DNA of 64,000 nt from Mycoplasmatota bacterium (lineage in GTDB: Bacteria; Bacillota_I; Bacilli_A; Izemoplasmatales; Hujiaoplasmataceae), in the NCBI GenBank assembly GCA_016342455.1, contig JAEIOE010000006.1, forward strand, positions 1 to 64,000, in the 5' to 3' direction. The notes beneath the pieces are model-generated. The model had not been told where the DNA came from and ran no database searches. It was given only the letters and a program-made list of their open reading frames with translations. Positions 1-8,279 of the stretch are shown here, one piece after another. The translations under genes were made by a program, and so were the position numbers. Numbering within the stretch: the first letter of the stretch is position 1; every line of letters begins with the position of its first letter.

Positions 1-70
1 TTCAACTAGTCTTTTTAAACCTCAAGAATATATCGCTTAATTCATTCTTCCATTAAACTTTTGACACTAC

Positions 71-571
71 CTAATCTTCTTCAAGCAATGAGTAGAAAAG
101 TTCATCCCACCACTCGTTTTTACGTTCTACATAGATACACTTTTTAAAATGACCCTCTAAACGCAACTTCAATTTTTCACATACCCTTTTGCTAGCTATA
201 TTTTCTGGTTGACAAGTCGCAACGATTCTATGGGCTTTATCAACTTCAAATGCATGTTTAATAAAAGCTTCTCCTAATTCTGTAATGATTCCAAGATTTT
301 GATACTTTTTATTTAAAACCCAACCTATTTCATAGGTATCTCTCATAAACCAATTGTGATAAACAAAATGACCTATGAGCTTATTGTTTTCTTTTAAGAT
401 AATACCATGTACAGGATCTTTTGATTTTATTAACTCTAAAATTCCTGCTTCATCCAATACTCCATGATCAAAGAATCTCATTGTAAACTCATCTTCTAAA
501 TATTCTTTTAGATTAGACGTATCTGTTTCATTTATCGCTCTAGTATATACTTTCTTTGAATCTATCCTCAT
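71..571 (-). CDS. GNAT-family N-acetyltransferase (RimJ/RimL-like)
   Basis: Predicted acetyl-CoA-dependent N-acetyltransferase of the RimJ/RimL branch, 166 aa, a normal length for a single GNAT domain. The middle holds the beta4/acetyl-CoA region (YEIGWVLNKKYQNLG, about residues 79-93) and the typical late motif with PENIASKRVCEKL (about 122-134) followed by a GH turn. It is cytosolic with no signal peptide. The substrate cannot be told from sequence; family members acetylate ribosomal protein N-termini, amino acids or antibiotics. It abuts the xerC-like gene with a 1-base gap, so it is probably the last gene of a trmFO-xerC-GNAT operon. I see no clear terminator in the 70 bases left in the window. 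Confidence 0.85.
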   Translation of the reverse strand: MRIDSKKVYTRAINETDTSNLKEYLEDEFTMRFFDHGVLDEAGILELIKSKDPVHGIILKENNKLIGHFVYHNWFMRDTYEIGWVLNKKYQNLGIITELGEAFIKHAFEVDKAHRIVATCQPENIASKRVCEKLKLRLEGHFKKCIYVERKNEWWDELFYSLLEED

Positions 572-572
572 A

Positions 573-1487
573 TTACTTCTTCCTAGCTCTTGGATGTGTA
601 TTTAAATACTCTGATTTTAACTTTTCTTTTGAAACTCTCGTATATATTTGAGTAGTTGATAAAGAAACATGTCCCAATAATTCTTGAACCACTCTTAAAT
701 CTACTCCATTGTTAATCAAGTGAGTAGCGAATGAATGTCTAAAAGAATGGGGTGATATTTTAAGTGTGGAAGCTTGGTGTTCTAACTCTTTTTCTAAAAT
801 AAGATTGATCCCTCTGTTGCTTATCTTTTCCCCTCGGAAGTTTAGAAAAAGACTTGTTACAGATTCTTTATTTCTTAATGCTAACTCTGGTCTGGCATTA
901 AGCAAATAATCTTGAATAGTTAGAATGGCTGTATCATGAAGTGGAACAACTCTTTCTTTGTTTCCCTTTCCATGAATTAATATTGTTTTTGTTAAAAAAT
1001 CTACATTTCTTATTTCTATGTCTAACAGTTCTTGAGCACGAAGCCCTGAACCATATAACACTTCAAATATAGCTTTGTTTCTTTTTCCCAAAGCCTTAGT
1101 TGTATCTATATTATCCAAAAATTCAATCATTTCTCTTGGGTAAACAAATTTAGGCAACTTACGATTCACCTTCGGTAATACGACGAATTCAAAGGGATTT
1201 TCCTTAACGATTTCTTCTTCATATAAAAACTCATAAAAACTTCTTACGGCCGATATCTTTCTTGATATTGATTTAGGAGAATACTGATTGTATAAATATG
1301 TGATATAGAATTTAGCAATTCTATTAGACACATGCATTAGATCTCCTAATTCTTCTTGATTTAGAAAATTAATGAGATTATTAATATCATTACTATAAGA
1401 AACAACAGTATTTTTTGAATACTGTCTTTGATATTCTAAATAGTCTTGATACATCAATAATAATTCAGTGTTATTCAAGAACACCAC
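573..1487 (-). CDS. xerC: XerC-like tyrosine recombinase
   Basis: Site-specific tyrosine recombinase, 304 aa as tracked, the usual XerC/XerD length. The N-terminal SAM-like DNA-binding domain (about residues 8-90) is followed by a catalytic domain with all expected residues: Arg in SGLRAQELL, Lys in HGKGNKERVVPL, HxxR in SPHSFRHSFATH, His in LLGHVSLSTTQ and the Tyr nucleophile in TQIYT. Location directly after trmFO is the Firmicutes arrangement and supports a chromosomal dimer-resolution role rather than a phage integrase. The tracked start is GTG, very close to an AGGAAG sequence and overlapping trmFO by 17 bases; a TTG three codons later has better ribosome binding site spacing, so the true start is uncertain by a few codons. 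Confidence 0.9.
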   Translation of the reverse strand: MVFLNNTELLLMYQDYLEYQRQYSKNTVVSYSNDINNLINFLNQEELGDLMHVSNRIAKFYITYLYNQYSPKSISRKISAVRSFYEFLYEEEIVKENPFEFVVLPKVNRKLPKFVYPREMIEFLDNIDTTKALGKRNKAIFEVLYGSGLRAQELLDIEIRNVDFLTKTILIHGKGNKERVVPLHDTAILTIQDYLLNARPELALRNKESVTSLFLNFRGEKISNRGINLILEKELEHQASTLKISPHSFRHSFATHLINNGVDLRVVQELLGHVSLSTTQIYTRVSKEKLKSEYLNTHPRARKK

Positions 1488-2778
1488 TTCCTATCATATC
1501 TTTCACTGCTTCTAAACTTCTATTAGCATATAATTGTTTACGATCGCTTTTTTTATGTTTATCTTCTAATGAAGGAAAAATACCAAAATTAGTATTCATT
1601 GGTTGAAAATCAGATGGATTCGTATTCGCTATGTAATAACTTTGAGATCCTAGAGCTGTGAACTTAGAAAACTCAAACAAATCCATTTCTCTTAGTAATC
1701 TAGACATATTTAATCCAGCGATAAAACCAGAACCAATTGATTCAACATAACCTTCCACTCCACTTAATTGACCAGCAAAAAAAATCTTCGGATTTTTCTT
1801 TGACTGATAACAACTATTAATAGTTGTTGGTGCGTTTATAAATGAGTTTCTATGCATGATACCATACCTAATTATATTAGCATTTTCTAGTCCTGGTATC
1901 ATCCTAATAATGCGTTTTTGTTCAGAAAACGTTAAATGAGTTTGAAAGCCTACGATATTAAACATACTTTTTCTAAGGTCATCTTGTCTTAATTGAACAA
2001 CTGCATAAGGTCTTTTTTCACCTTCTAAGCCTAAACCAACAGGTTTCATTGGGCCATAGGTTAAGGTTTGATATCCACGTCTTGCCATTTCTTCAAATGG
2101 CATACAGCCTTCGAATACTTTTAGTTCAAACTCTTTTAATTCTACCGTTTTTGCATTGATTAGTTTGTTATACCAAATATCATATTCTTCTTTCGTCATT
2201 GGACAGTTGATATAGTCCGCTGTCCCTTTGTCATATCTACTCTTAAAGTAGGCTTTATCCATATTGATAGAATCAAATTCAATAATAGGCGCTATTGCAT
2301 CAAAAAAGTATAGTAAATCTTCACCCACAAATTCTTTTATATTTTCCATTAGCTCAGGACTAGTTAGTGGACCAGTTGCGATAATGGTATAGTGATCAAA
2401 ATCAATACTCGTAACTTCTTCATCAATGATTTGAATCAAAGGATTACTTGTAAGAGCTTCAGTAATGTATCCAGAAAAATTGTCTCTATCAACCGCTAAA
2501 GCACTACCTGCTGGAACTTTATTATTATCAGCGGCTTTAATGACTAAAGAGTCTAACATTCTTAACTCTGCTTTCATTAAACCAGCTGCATTCTTAACAT
2601 CATCCGAACGCAAAGAATTAGAACAAACTAGTTCAGCGAACAAATCACTTTTTTGAGCATCATTTTTGACTAATCTCTTCATTTCATATAAATTTACTTC
2701 TATTCCTCTTTTAGCTAACTGATAAGCAGCTTCAGAGCCAGCCAATCCAGCACCTATTACATTTACAATTGGTTTCAA
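1471..2778 (-). CDS. trmFO: TrmFO, folate-dependent tRNA(m5U54) methyltransferase
   Basis: FAD- and methylenetetrahydrofolate-dependent enzyme forming 5-methyluridine at position 54 of tRNA, 435 aa as expected for TrmFO. The N-terminus has the FAD-binding Rossmann signature VIGAGLAGSEAAYQLAKRG (residues 7-25); the interior retains family blocks such as LVCSNSLRSD, the GPMKPVGL segment near residue 244 and AGQLSGVEGYVESIGSG in the C-terminal half. It is cytosolic. The end overlaps the XerC-like gene, implying translational coupling. About 80 bases separate it from the GH13 terminator, so it probably starts a separate transcript with xerC and the GNAT gene downstream. Confidence 0.97.
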   Translation of the reverse strand: MKPIVNVIGAGLAGSEAAYQLAKRGIEVNLYEMKRLVKNDAQKSDLFAELVCSNSLRSDDVKNAAGLMKAELRMLDSLVIKAADNNKVPAGSALAVDRDNFSGYITEALTSNPLIQIIDEEVTSIDFDHYTIIATGPLTSPELMENIKEFVGEDLLYFFDAIAPIIEFDSINMDKAYFKSRYDKGTADYINCPMTKEEYDIWYNKLINAKTVELKEFELKVFEGCMPFEEMARRGYQTLTYGPMKPVGLGLEGEKRPYAVVQLRQDDLRKSMFNIVGFQTHLTFSEQKRIIRMIPGLENANIIRYGIMHRNSFINAPTTINSCYQSKKNPKIFFAGQLSGVEGYVESIGSGFIAGLNMSRLLREMDLFEFSKFTALGSQSYYIANTNPSDFQPMNTNFGIFPSLEDKHKKSDRKQLYANRSLEAVKDMIGSGVLE

Positions 2779-2836
2779 TTTAACACATCCTCTTAAAGTT
2801 TATTATAACATAATTTAAACAATTTAAATAAATAAA

Positions 2837-2856
2837 AGGGCGGTTCACACCGCCCT
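2837..2856 (-). terminator. Intrinsic terminator after the GH13 gene
   Basis: Perfect 8-bp stem AGGGCGGT/ACCGCCCT with a TCAC loop. On the minus strand it is followed by TTTTATTTATTT. It lies just past the GH13 stop codon and separates that gene from trmFO. Confidence 0.9.
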
Positions 2857-2861
2857 AAAGT

Positions 2862-4151
2862 TTATTTTTTTAATCTTAAAATGATTGGTTCTAACCCCAA
2901 ATCCATCAATCCATTAGTAACATGTACAATTTTAGAGTTTAGATAATTACGATAACGTCCATCTTCTAAGTCCACAGCTAACTGTCCAAAAGCTAGTCCT
3001 ACATTAAAGATACCAACAAATTTGTCTGTTTCATTTTCAACTGTGTTATAAGCCACTCCATCTATTTCAGGGATTTTTATATCAAAAATACCTTTTGCAA
3101 AAATAGACTTCTTTTTTAGTTTATTTAACTTCTTAATGAATTCTGAAATATTACCATTTCTATGAAATAATTCTTTTTCAAATAAGGAAGGTTTATTTTC
3201 AGCTAAGAATTCTTCTCCAGCATAAAGCATCACCGCTCCTTTTTGAAAATAATTTAAGGCTGTCCAGTTTTTGATTTTATCTAAATCATTTCCTACATAT
3301 TTAGCAATTCTATCAAAATCATGGTTTTCTAAGTTTTTCATTTTAACATAATTAGACGGATAAATTTCTTCTTGTCTCTTTATCGCTTCCAAATAATCTT
3401 TTAAAGGTCTTTTTCCATATAGGTAGTCTTCATAATATGGTTGAACATCATAATCATATGCCATATCGAATACTTCATATATTTCTGATTCAGACATACA
3501 ATCATGTCCTAAGTCTCTTAGGTATTTACAGAATCCCCCATGTACAGACTCACTTAACCAAAAAGTGCCTCTATTTACTCTACTTACTTTCTTTCTTGCT
3601 AGCTTCCAAAAATCTCTAGGAACAAGTGAAGCTACATCACATCTGTAAGCATCCACGCCCATCTCGCTATACATTACTAAAATATCCGTTAGTTCAACCC
3701 ATAGTTCTTTACTATTAGCGTATTCAAAATCACTTACATCAGACCAATCTTCCACTTTATTAGATATTTCACCTAAAGCATTTCTATAGAAATACTCAGG
3801 ATGTTTTTCTAATAATACTGAATCATTAGAACTATGATTATACACCACATCCATCATTATTTTCATTTTGCGTTCGTGAACTTCGTCGATTAATTCTTGA
3901 AAATCTTCCATTGTTCCTAATTCAGAAGCAATCGCTCTGTAATCCTTAATTGAGTAAGGACAACCAAGACTTCCTTTTTTTCCAACTTCACCAATTGGAT
4001 GAATTGGTAATAGATAAACAACATCTACTCCTAAATCTTTAATTCTATCAAGTTCCTTAATAACTTCTTTAAAAGTTCCGGCTTTTGAAAAATTTCTTAC
4101 ATAGATTTGATATATTACTAAATTTCTCAATTTGATTTTTGTATTCTTCAT
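2862..4151 (-). CDS. Alpha-amylase family (GH13) glycoside hydrolase
   Basis: Cytoplasmic alpha-glucan hydrolase or glucosidase of family GH13, 429 aa, with no signal peptide. The four conserved regions are visible: region I DVVYNHSSND, region II DAYRCDVAS (nucleophile Asp), region III WLSESVHGG (acid/base Glu) and region IV ENHDFDRIA (transition-state Asp). At 429 residues it is compact, essentially the TIM barrel plus a short C-terminal beta domain, with no carbohydrate-binding module. Exact specificity (maltodextrin, isomaltose or sucrose-type) cannot be assigned. It is divergent from a LacI-type regulator across a 235-bp intergenic region rich in dyads, so sugar-responsive repression is likely. 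A strong terminator follows it, so it appears to be monocistronic. Confidence 0.88.
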   Translation of the reverse strand: MKNTKIKLRNLVIYQIYVRNFSKAGTFKEVIKELDRIKDLGVDVVYLLPIHPIGEVGKKGSLGCPYSIKDYRAIASELGTMEDFQELIDEVHERKMKIMMDVVYNHSSNDSVLLEKHPEYFYRNALGEISNKVEDWSDVSDFEYANSKELWVELTDILVMYSEMGVDAYRCDVASLVPRDFWKLARKKVSRVNRGTFWLSESVHGGFCKYLRDLGHDCMSESEIYEVFDMAYDYDVQPYYEDYLYGKRPLKDYLEAIKRQEEIYPSNYVKMKNLENHDFDRIAKYVGNDLDKIKNWTALNYFQKGAVMLYAGEEFLAENKPSLFEKELFHRNGNISEFIKKLNKLKKKSIFAKGIFDIKIPEIDGVAYNTVENETDKFVGIFNVGLAFGQLAVDLEDGRYRNYLNSKIVHVTNGLMDLGLEPIILRLKK

Positions 4152-4260
4152 ATTTCCTCCGTATGGTTGTGTTTTTGATATTTAACTATATACTACTATA
4201 TTTTTCTAATATAATCTATGATTACCAAATGAATAGTTATATGAAAATGTTTACATGTTT

Positions 4261-4279
4261 ATGTGCGTTTTTCGCACAT
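4261..4279. promoter_or_regulatory. Inverted repeat in the GH13/lacI divergent promoter region
   Basis: Perfect 7-bp dyad ATGTGCG-TTTTT-CGCACAT between the divergent GH13 and LacI genes. LacI-family regulators bind short dyads next to their own genes, so this may be an operator; it could also form a hairpin. No experimental support. Confidence 0.45.
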
Positions 4280-4301
4280 TTTTAGTGTTTTTTTTGATGT
4301 T

Positions 4302-4319
4302 TATGTAAAAAGTTACATA
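4302..4319. promoter_or_regulatory. TATGTAA-N4-TTACATA dyad upstream of lacI
   Basis: Perfect 7-bp arms TATGTAA and TTACATA around AAAG. It lies 18 bp before the putative -35 of the LacI gene. A related ATGTTTACAT sequence occurs about 50 bp further upstream, nearer the GH13 gene. Repeated ATGT/ACAT half-sites suggest operators for the neighbouring LacI-type protein. Confidence 0.5.
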
Positions 4320-4336
4320 CTTTTTTGTATATTTGC

Positions 4337-4364
4337 TTTAAAAATACAGAATTTTATGTATAAT
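4337..4364 (+). promoter_or_regulatory. Putative sigma-A promoter of the LacI-type gene
   Basis: -10 TATAAT at 4359-4364 with a weak -35 TTTAAA at 4337-4342 (16-bp spacer). The ribosome binding site AGAGGTG follows and the ATG is at 4387. The -10 is convincing, the -35 less so. Confidence 0.6.
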
Positions 4365-4386
4365 CTTACATATAAGAGGTGATTTT

Positions 4387-5355
4387 ATGTCAACCATCAA
4401 AGATGTCGCAAAGAAAGCTCACGTAAGTGTCGCAACCGTTTCAAGGGTCATTAATTCAAAAGGTTATGTAAATATTGAAACAAGACAAATGGTTCTTGAT
4501 GCAGTAAAAGAATTAAATTATGTTCCAAACGAATTAGCGAGATCTCTTTTTCAAAAGAAATCTCATATTATTGCTGTATTAGTACCACATCTTACTTCTT
4601 ATTATTTTGCAGAACTCTTAGATATCATTGAAGATTTAGTTGTTAATTTGGATTACCGTCTTATGGTATGTAATTCCCATGACGATCCTGAAAAAGAATC
4701 TAAATACTTAAAGATATTTGACCAGTACAATATTGATGGACTAATTCTGATTGCAAATACACACAGAATTGAAGATTATAAAAAACTAGAAATTCCAATA
4801 GTTGAAATAGATCATAATTTATCAGAAGAAATCCCATCAGTAACCTCAAATAACTATCTTGGTGGTAAATTAGCGGCTGAGAAGCTTGTAAATGGCGGCT
4901 GTAAAAAGATTATCCACTTTAGAGGGCCATCTGATCTGGTAACCGTGAAAGAGAGAACAGAAGGATTTAAAAGCGTACTTAAGAAACGTAATATACACAA
5001 TTTTTCATATGACTTAGACTTTATTACACCTAGTGGTGAGGAAATTGAAAACGTAATATTATCTAATCCTGACTGTGATGGTATTTTCTGTGATTCTGAC
5101 GTAATGGCAATTCATGCAATTCAAGCCTTAAAAATAGCAAGAAGACTTGTCCCTGAAGAAGTTCAAGTAATTGGTTTTGATAACATTGAATTAGCACAAA
5201 TATTTAAACCTTATCTTACAACCATTAGCCAAGATAGAGAAAAAATCGGGAGTTACGCTGTAAGAACACTAATGAAACTCATCAATAAAGAGGACTTAGA
5301 ACAAGTCCATCATAAAATTGATGTGACCCTTATCGAGAGAAATACTACAAAATAA
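4387..5355 (+). CDS. LacI-family transcriptional regulator
   Basis: Sugar-responsive repressor, 322 aa, the classic LacI/GalR length. The N-terminal helix-turn-helix (TIKDVAKKAHVSVATVSRVI, residues 3-22) is followed by the hinge helix (YVPNELARSL, about 51-60) that inserts in the minor groove, then a periplasmic-binding-protein-like effector domain containing GCDG-type and VIGFDNIELA blocks. It is one of only two genes on the plus strand and is divergent from the GH13 gene, which is its most likely target together with itself. The effector is probably an alpha-glucoside or a related sugar, inferred from context only. The gene is closed by a terminator shared with the convergent dtxR gene. Confidence 0.93.
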   Translation: MSTIKDVAKKAHVSVATVSRVINSKGYVNIETRQMVLDAVKELNYVPNELARSLFQKKSHIIAVLVPHLTSYYFAELLDIIEDLVVNLDYRLMVCNSHDDPEKESKYLKIFDQYNIDGLILIANTHRIEDYKKLEIPIVEIDHNLSEEIPSVTSNNYLGGKLAAEKLVNGGCKKIIHFRGPSDLVTVKERTEGFKSVLKKRNIHNFSYDLDFITPSGEEIENVILSNPDCDGIFCDSDVMAIHAIQALKIARRLVPEEVQVIGFDNIELAQIFKPYLTTISQDREKIGSYAVRTLMKLINKEDLEQVHHKIDVTLIERNTTK

Positions 5356-5377
5356 AAACACCCAATCGGGTGTTTTT
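5356..5377. terminator. Bidirectional terminator between lacI and dtxR
   Basis: Stem AACACCC-AATC-GGGTGTT flanked by A-rich sequence on the left and seven Ts on the right. It sits between two convergent stop codons, so it can serve both the LacI-type gene and the feo operon. Confidence 0.9.
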
Positions 5378-5758
5378 TTAATTACTTTCTAATTGTTCCA
5401 TTAGTTTTTCTAGCTTTTCAGCTGTTTCATCTGATATAGAATGCTCTATCCCACAGGCTTCGTGACTCGCTACTTCTTCAGATACCTCTAAGTGATCTAT
5501 TAGGAACCTTTTTAACAGTCTGTGTTTCCATAATATTTTTTTTGATACTTTTTTTCCTTCTTCGGTTAAAGAGATATTTCCATAGTACTCTTTTTCAACA
5601 AGTTTCTTTTCAATTAAAGTATTAATTGCTTTATTTACACTTGCCCTAGATACATTTAAGTGTCTAGCCAACTCAACTGATTTAACGTCTTCGCCGCCTT
5701 TTAAGCAAATTGCTTCTAAATAATCCTCTAATGATTCTGAGTACTTAGTATTATTCAT
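5378..5758 (-). CDS. DtxR/IdeR-type metal-dependent repressor
   Basis: Iron-sensing transcriptional repressor of the DtxR family. The track starts at 5854, but the first 32 residues only read through the end of feoB. The ATG at 5758, giving MNNTKYSESLEDYLEAI (126 aa), is the family-like start and has GGGAGAG upstream. The winged helix-turn-helix covers about residues 1-65 (SVELARHLNVSRASVNKAINTL). The primary metal-site block HEACGIEHSISDE has the Cys/Glu/His set of the iron-type DtxR/IdeR rather than the Glu version of MntR. There is no C-terminal SH3 domain. As the last gene of the feoAB operon, with dyads at the operon promoter, it likely represses its own operon when iron is sufficient. 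Confidence 0.9.
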   Translation of the reverse strand: MNNTKYSESLEDYLEAICLKGGEDVKSVELARHLNVSRASVNKAINTLIEKKLVEKEYYGNISLTEEGKKVSKKILWKHRLLKRFLIDHLEVSEEVASHEACGIEHSISDETAEKLEKLMEQLESN

Positions 5759-7943
5759 CACTATCTCTCCCTTCAGTTTTTTCTTTATATTTAACAAACT
5801 CGGGTAATCCACAGCTTCCTGTTTTTGCACATTTCTCACAACTACCACAAGCACTTCCTTTGTTTTTTATTAATTTTCTAATCATTAAAATAACAAATAT
5901 TACTACTATCATACTAAAAAATATTGATAATAGTGTTCCTAATTCAATTTGAGCTAACTGATATATTCCTAAAGCAACCACATAAGCTACAATCATTTCA
6001 TAAGAAATAATAAAGATTAACCACTTCCAAGACTTTAACTCTCGTTTCATCGCTGAAACAGCGGCGATACAAGGTGTACTTAGTAATGCAAATGTCATAA
6101 ATGCATAGGCTTGTGCAGTTGTAAAGTGAGCTTGAATAGAAGCATATAATAATGTTCCGTTTTGAATAACATCCCCATTAACTCCATACAATATACCTAA
6201 GGTACCTACAACAGACTCTTTTGCAACGATTCCAGTAAGTATTGAAACGGTAGCTTGCCAATCAGTAAAGCCGATTGGTTTAAATACTGGCAAGATAAAT
6301 CTACCAATACTTCCTAATAGACTATTTCCTATCTCACTTTCAGTTAATAATCTAAATGTTCCATCAACAAATCCAAAATAACTAAAGAACCAAATAACAA
6401 TAAAAGCAGCTAATAAAATTGTTCCTGCTTTTACCAGGAATTCTTTCGATCTTTCCCAAGTATGTCTTAAAGTATTCTTAATTGTAGGAGTACGATATTC
6501 TGGTAATTCCATTATATAGTTCGCAGTTGAACCTCTAAATAATACTTTTTTAAAGAAAACCGCAGATAATATTGCGACCAATAAACCTAATACGTACATT
6601 GAAAATACGACAATGAATGAACCATTTCCAAATAACGCTCCTGCAAACACTCCATAAATAGGAGCTTTTGCTCCACAGGATACAAATGGAACAATCATTG
6701 TTGTTATTTTTCTATCATCATCATTGTCTAATGTTCTTGTATTAGCGATAGCTGGTACAGAACATCCGAATCCAATTAACATTGGAATAAATGATTTGCC
6801 TGATAAACCGAATCTGCTTAAGGCTCTATCCATAATGAAAGCGGCTCTTGCCATATAACCTGAATCTTCTAATATTGCTAAGGCGAAGAAAAGTATTGCT
6901 AACTGAGGTAAGAATCCAACAACAGCGGCTAAGCCTCCAAAAATTCCGTTTGTAATAAGTGATCCAATATAATCAGCCATACCTAAACTGTTTACTCCAC
7001 CAATAATCCATGCAAAGAATTGATTGATCAACCAAACAAATTGATTGGTAATGAAAGTTCCTATTGGACCAAAAGCCAAAAAGAACACAGTAAACATGAT
7101 TAATGCAAATATAGGAATACCGAAAGTCTTACTGGTTAAGATTTTATCTATCTTATCTGTGGAAGATTCTTTCTGTACTGCGTTTTTTAAATAGGTTTGA
7201 TTTACTACCTCTAGAATTTTTTCGTATCTTGCATTTGGTAGAACCATATCAAAATCTAGAATATGTTTTTTCTTTTCTGTAAAATATAGTTCTAGTAAAT
7301 CTTTTGTTTGAATGCCATCTAAATGAATTCCATCAAGTGCTTTCAATCCATCTTCAAAAAATCTTATAGCTACAAATCTGTCATTTACTATTTTATTGAA
7401 TTTACCAATTGTTGATTCAATCTCATCATTATAAACTGTAGTTTTATGTACTTTTTGAATATCTATCTTTTCTATTGCTTGAATTAGATTATCCATTCCA
7501 ATTTTCTTACTAGCAGAAATCGGTATAATAGGAACTCCAATAATTTTAGATAGTTTTTTGTAATCAATACTGTCTAACTTTTTCTCAACAACATCCATTG
7601 CGTTTAACGCAATTAGCATTGGGATATTTGAATCTAATAATTGAAATGTCAAAAAAAGATTCCTCTCTAAATTAGAAGCATCTACAATGTTAATTATTAA
7701 ATCCATTTCTTTATTTACAATATAATTAGAAGCCACTTCTTCTTCCAAAGAAATAGTTGATAAAGAATAAATTCCTGGTAAATCAACTATAGTAGCTTCT
7801 ATATTTTTTGATATTAACTTTCCTGATTTTTTTTCTACTGTAACTCCTGGCCAATTACCAACCGATTGATTACTTCCTGTTAGATTATTGTATAGTGTTG
7901 TTTTACCAGAATTAGGGTTTCCTATTAAAGCAATGTTTAGCAT
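5751..7943 (-). CDS. feoB: FeoB ferrous iron transporter
   Basis: Membrane GTPase for Fe(II) uptake, 730 aa. The N-terminal G domain has G1 GNPNSGKTT (8-16), G3 DLPG and G4 NAMD, followed by a GDI-like helical spacer. The membrane part holds two Gate-like repeats with the family cysteine motifs GCSVPAI and SCGAKAPIYG. The C-terminus ends in a cytosolic cysteine-rich tail (ACGSCEKCAKTGSCG, about 703-717), which some FeoB proteins carry in place of a separate FeoC. It overlaps the start of dtxR by 8 bases and follows feoA after a 1-base gap. It is the core of an iron-regulated operon. Confidence 0.97.
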   Translation of the reverse strand: MLNIALIGNPNSGKTTLYNNLTGSNQSVGNWPGVTVEKKSGKLISKNIEATIVDLPGIYSLSTISLEEEVASNYIVNKEMDLIINIVDASNLERNLFLTFQLLDSNIPMLIALNAMDVVEKKLDSIDYKKLSKIIGVPIIPISASKKIGMDNLIQAIEKIDIQKVHKTTVYNDEIESTIGKFNKIVNDRFVAIRFFEDGLKALDGIHLDGIQTKDLLELYFTEKKKHILDFDMVLPNARYEKILEVVNQTYLKNAVQKESSTDKIDKILTSKTFGIPIFALIMFTVFFLAFGPIGTFITNQFVWLINQFFAWIIGGVNSLGMADYIGSLITNGIFGGLAAVVGFLPQLAILFFALAILEDSGYMARAAFIMDRALSRFGLSGKSFIPMLIGFGCSVPAIANTRTLDNDDDRKITTMIVPFVSCGAKAPIYGVFAGALFGNGSFIVVFSMYVLGLLVAILSAVFFKKVLFRGSTANYIMELPEYRTPTIKNTLRHTWERSKEFLVKAGTILLAAFIVIWFFSYFGFVDGTFRLLTESEIGNSLLGSIGRFILPVFKPIGFTDWQATVSILTGIVAKESVVGTLGILYGVNGDVIQNGTLLYASIQAHFTTAQAYAFMTFALLSTPCIAAVSAMKRELKSWKWLIFIISYEMIVAYVVALGIYQLAQIELGTLLSIFFSMIVVIFVILMIRKLIKNKGSACGSCEKCAKTGSCGLPEFVKYKEKTEGRDSDE

Positions 7944-7944
7944 A

Positions 7945-8172
7945 TTACTCCTCGATTCTATCCACTATAATAGTTCTTGCTTCAGCTTTCCTCAGCGTTA
8001 AAGAATAACCTTTAACCATAATCTCCATAGGGTCTCCAAGAGGTGCAGTTTTTTTGACTAGAACTTTCGTGCCTGTAATTAATCCCATATCGATAATTCT
8101 TTTTCTAAGATTATTCGAATAAACTTGTTTTACAATGCAAGTTTGTCCAGGTAATATTTCTTTTAAAGTCAT
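7945..8172 (-). CDS. feoA: FeoA, SH3-like partner of FeoB
   Basis: Small cytosolic SH3-fold protein of 75 aa that supports FeoB-dependent Fe(II) uptake. The family pattern is visible: an N-terminal LKEILPGQTCIVKQV strand, RKRIIDMGLITGTKVLV in the middle and GDPMEIMVKGYSLTLRKAEA near the end. It is the first gene of the feoA-feoB-dtxR operon, with an AAAGGAGG ribosome binding site just upstream. One of the two dyads of the operon lies in its short leader, next to that ribosome binding site. Confidence 0.95.
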   Translation of the reverse strand: MTLKEILPGQTCIVKQVYSNNLRKRIIDMGLITGTKVLVKKTAPLGDPMEIMVKGYSLTLRKAEARTIIVDRIEE

Positions 8173-8188
8173 AATACATACCTCCTTT

Positions 8189-8204
8189 GTTAACCTTAGC
8201 TAAC
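8189..8204. promoter_or_regulatory. Putative iron-repressor operator 1 (feo leader)
   Basis: 16-bp dyad GTTAACCTTAGCTAAC. It matches the second site at 8232-8247 read on the opposite strand (GTTAAC-N4-GCTAAC). It lies in the feoA leader just before the ribosome binding site. The family assignment to the DtxR-type repressor is inference from position and symmetry. Confidence 0.65.
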
Positions 8205-8231
8205 TACCTTTATAAAATATAAAGCTATATT

Positions 8232-8247
8232 GTTAGCTTGTGTTAAC
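8232..8247. promoter_or_regulatory. Putative iron-repressor operator 2 (at feo +1)
   Basis: 16-bp dyad GTTAGCTTGTGTTAAC, whose reverse complement is GTTAACACAAGCTAAC. It abuts the -10 of the feo promoter and would cover the transcription start, a classic repressor position. Centre-to-centre distance to operator 1 is 43 bp. Confidence 0.7.
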
Positions 8248-8276
8248 ATTATAGCTTCTTTTATATTTTTTGTCAA
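8248..8276 (-). promoter_or_regulatory. feoAB-dtxR promoter, perfect consensus
   Basis: Minus-strand -35 TTGACA (8271-8276), a 17-bp spacer and -10 TATAAT (8248-8253), an exact sigma-A consensus. The -35 lies only four bases past the ogt coding end. A promoter this strong with a dyad at +1 implies tight repression. Confidence 0.9.
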
Positions 8277-8279
8277 TCT

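Noticed and set aside
5759-5854. N-terminal extension of the DtxR-like protein in the ORF track
   Set aside because: It is an out-of-frame reading of the feoB end; the family-like N-terminus and ribosome binding site are at 5758.
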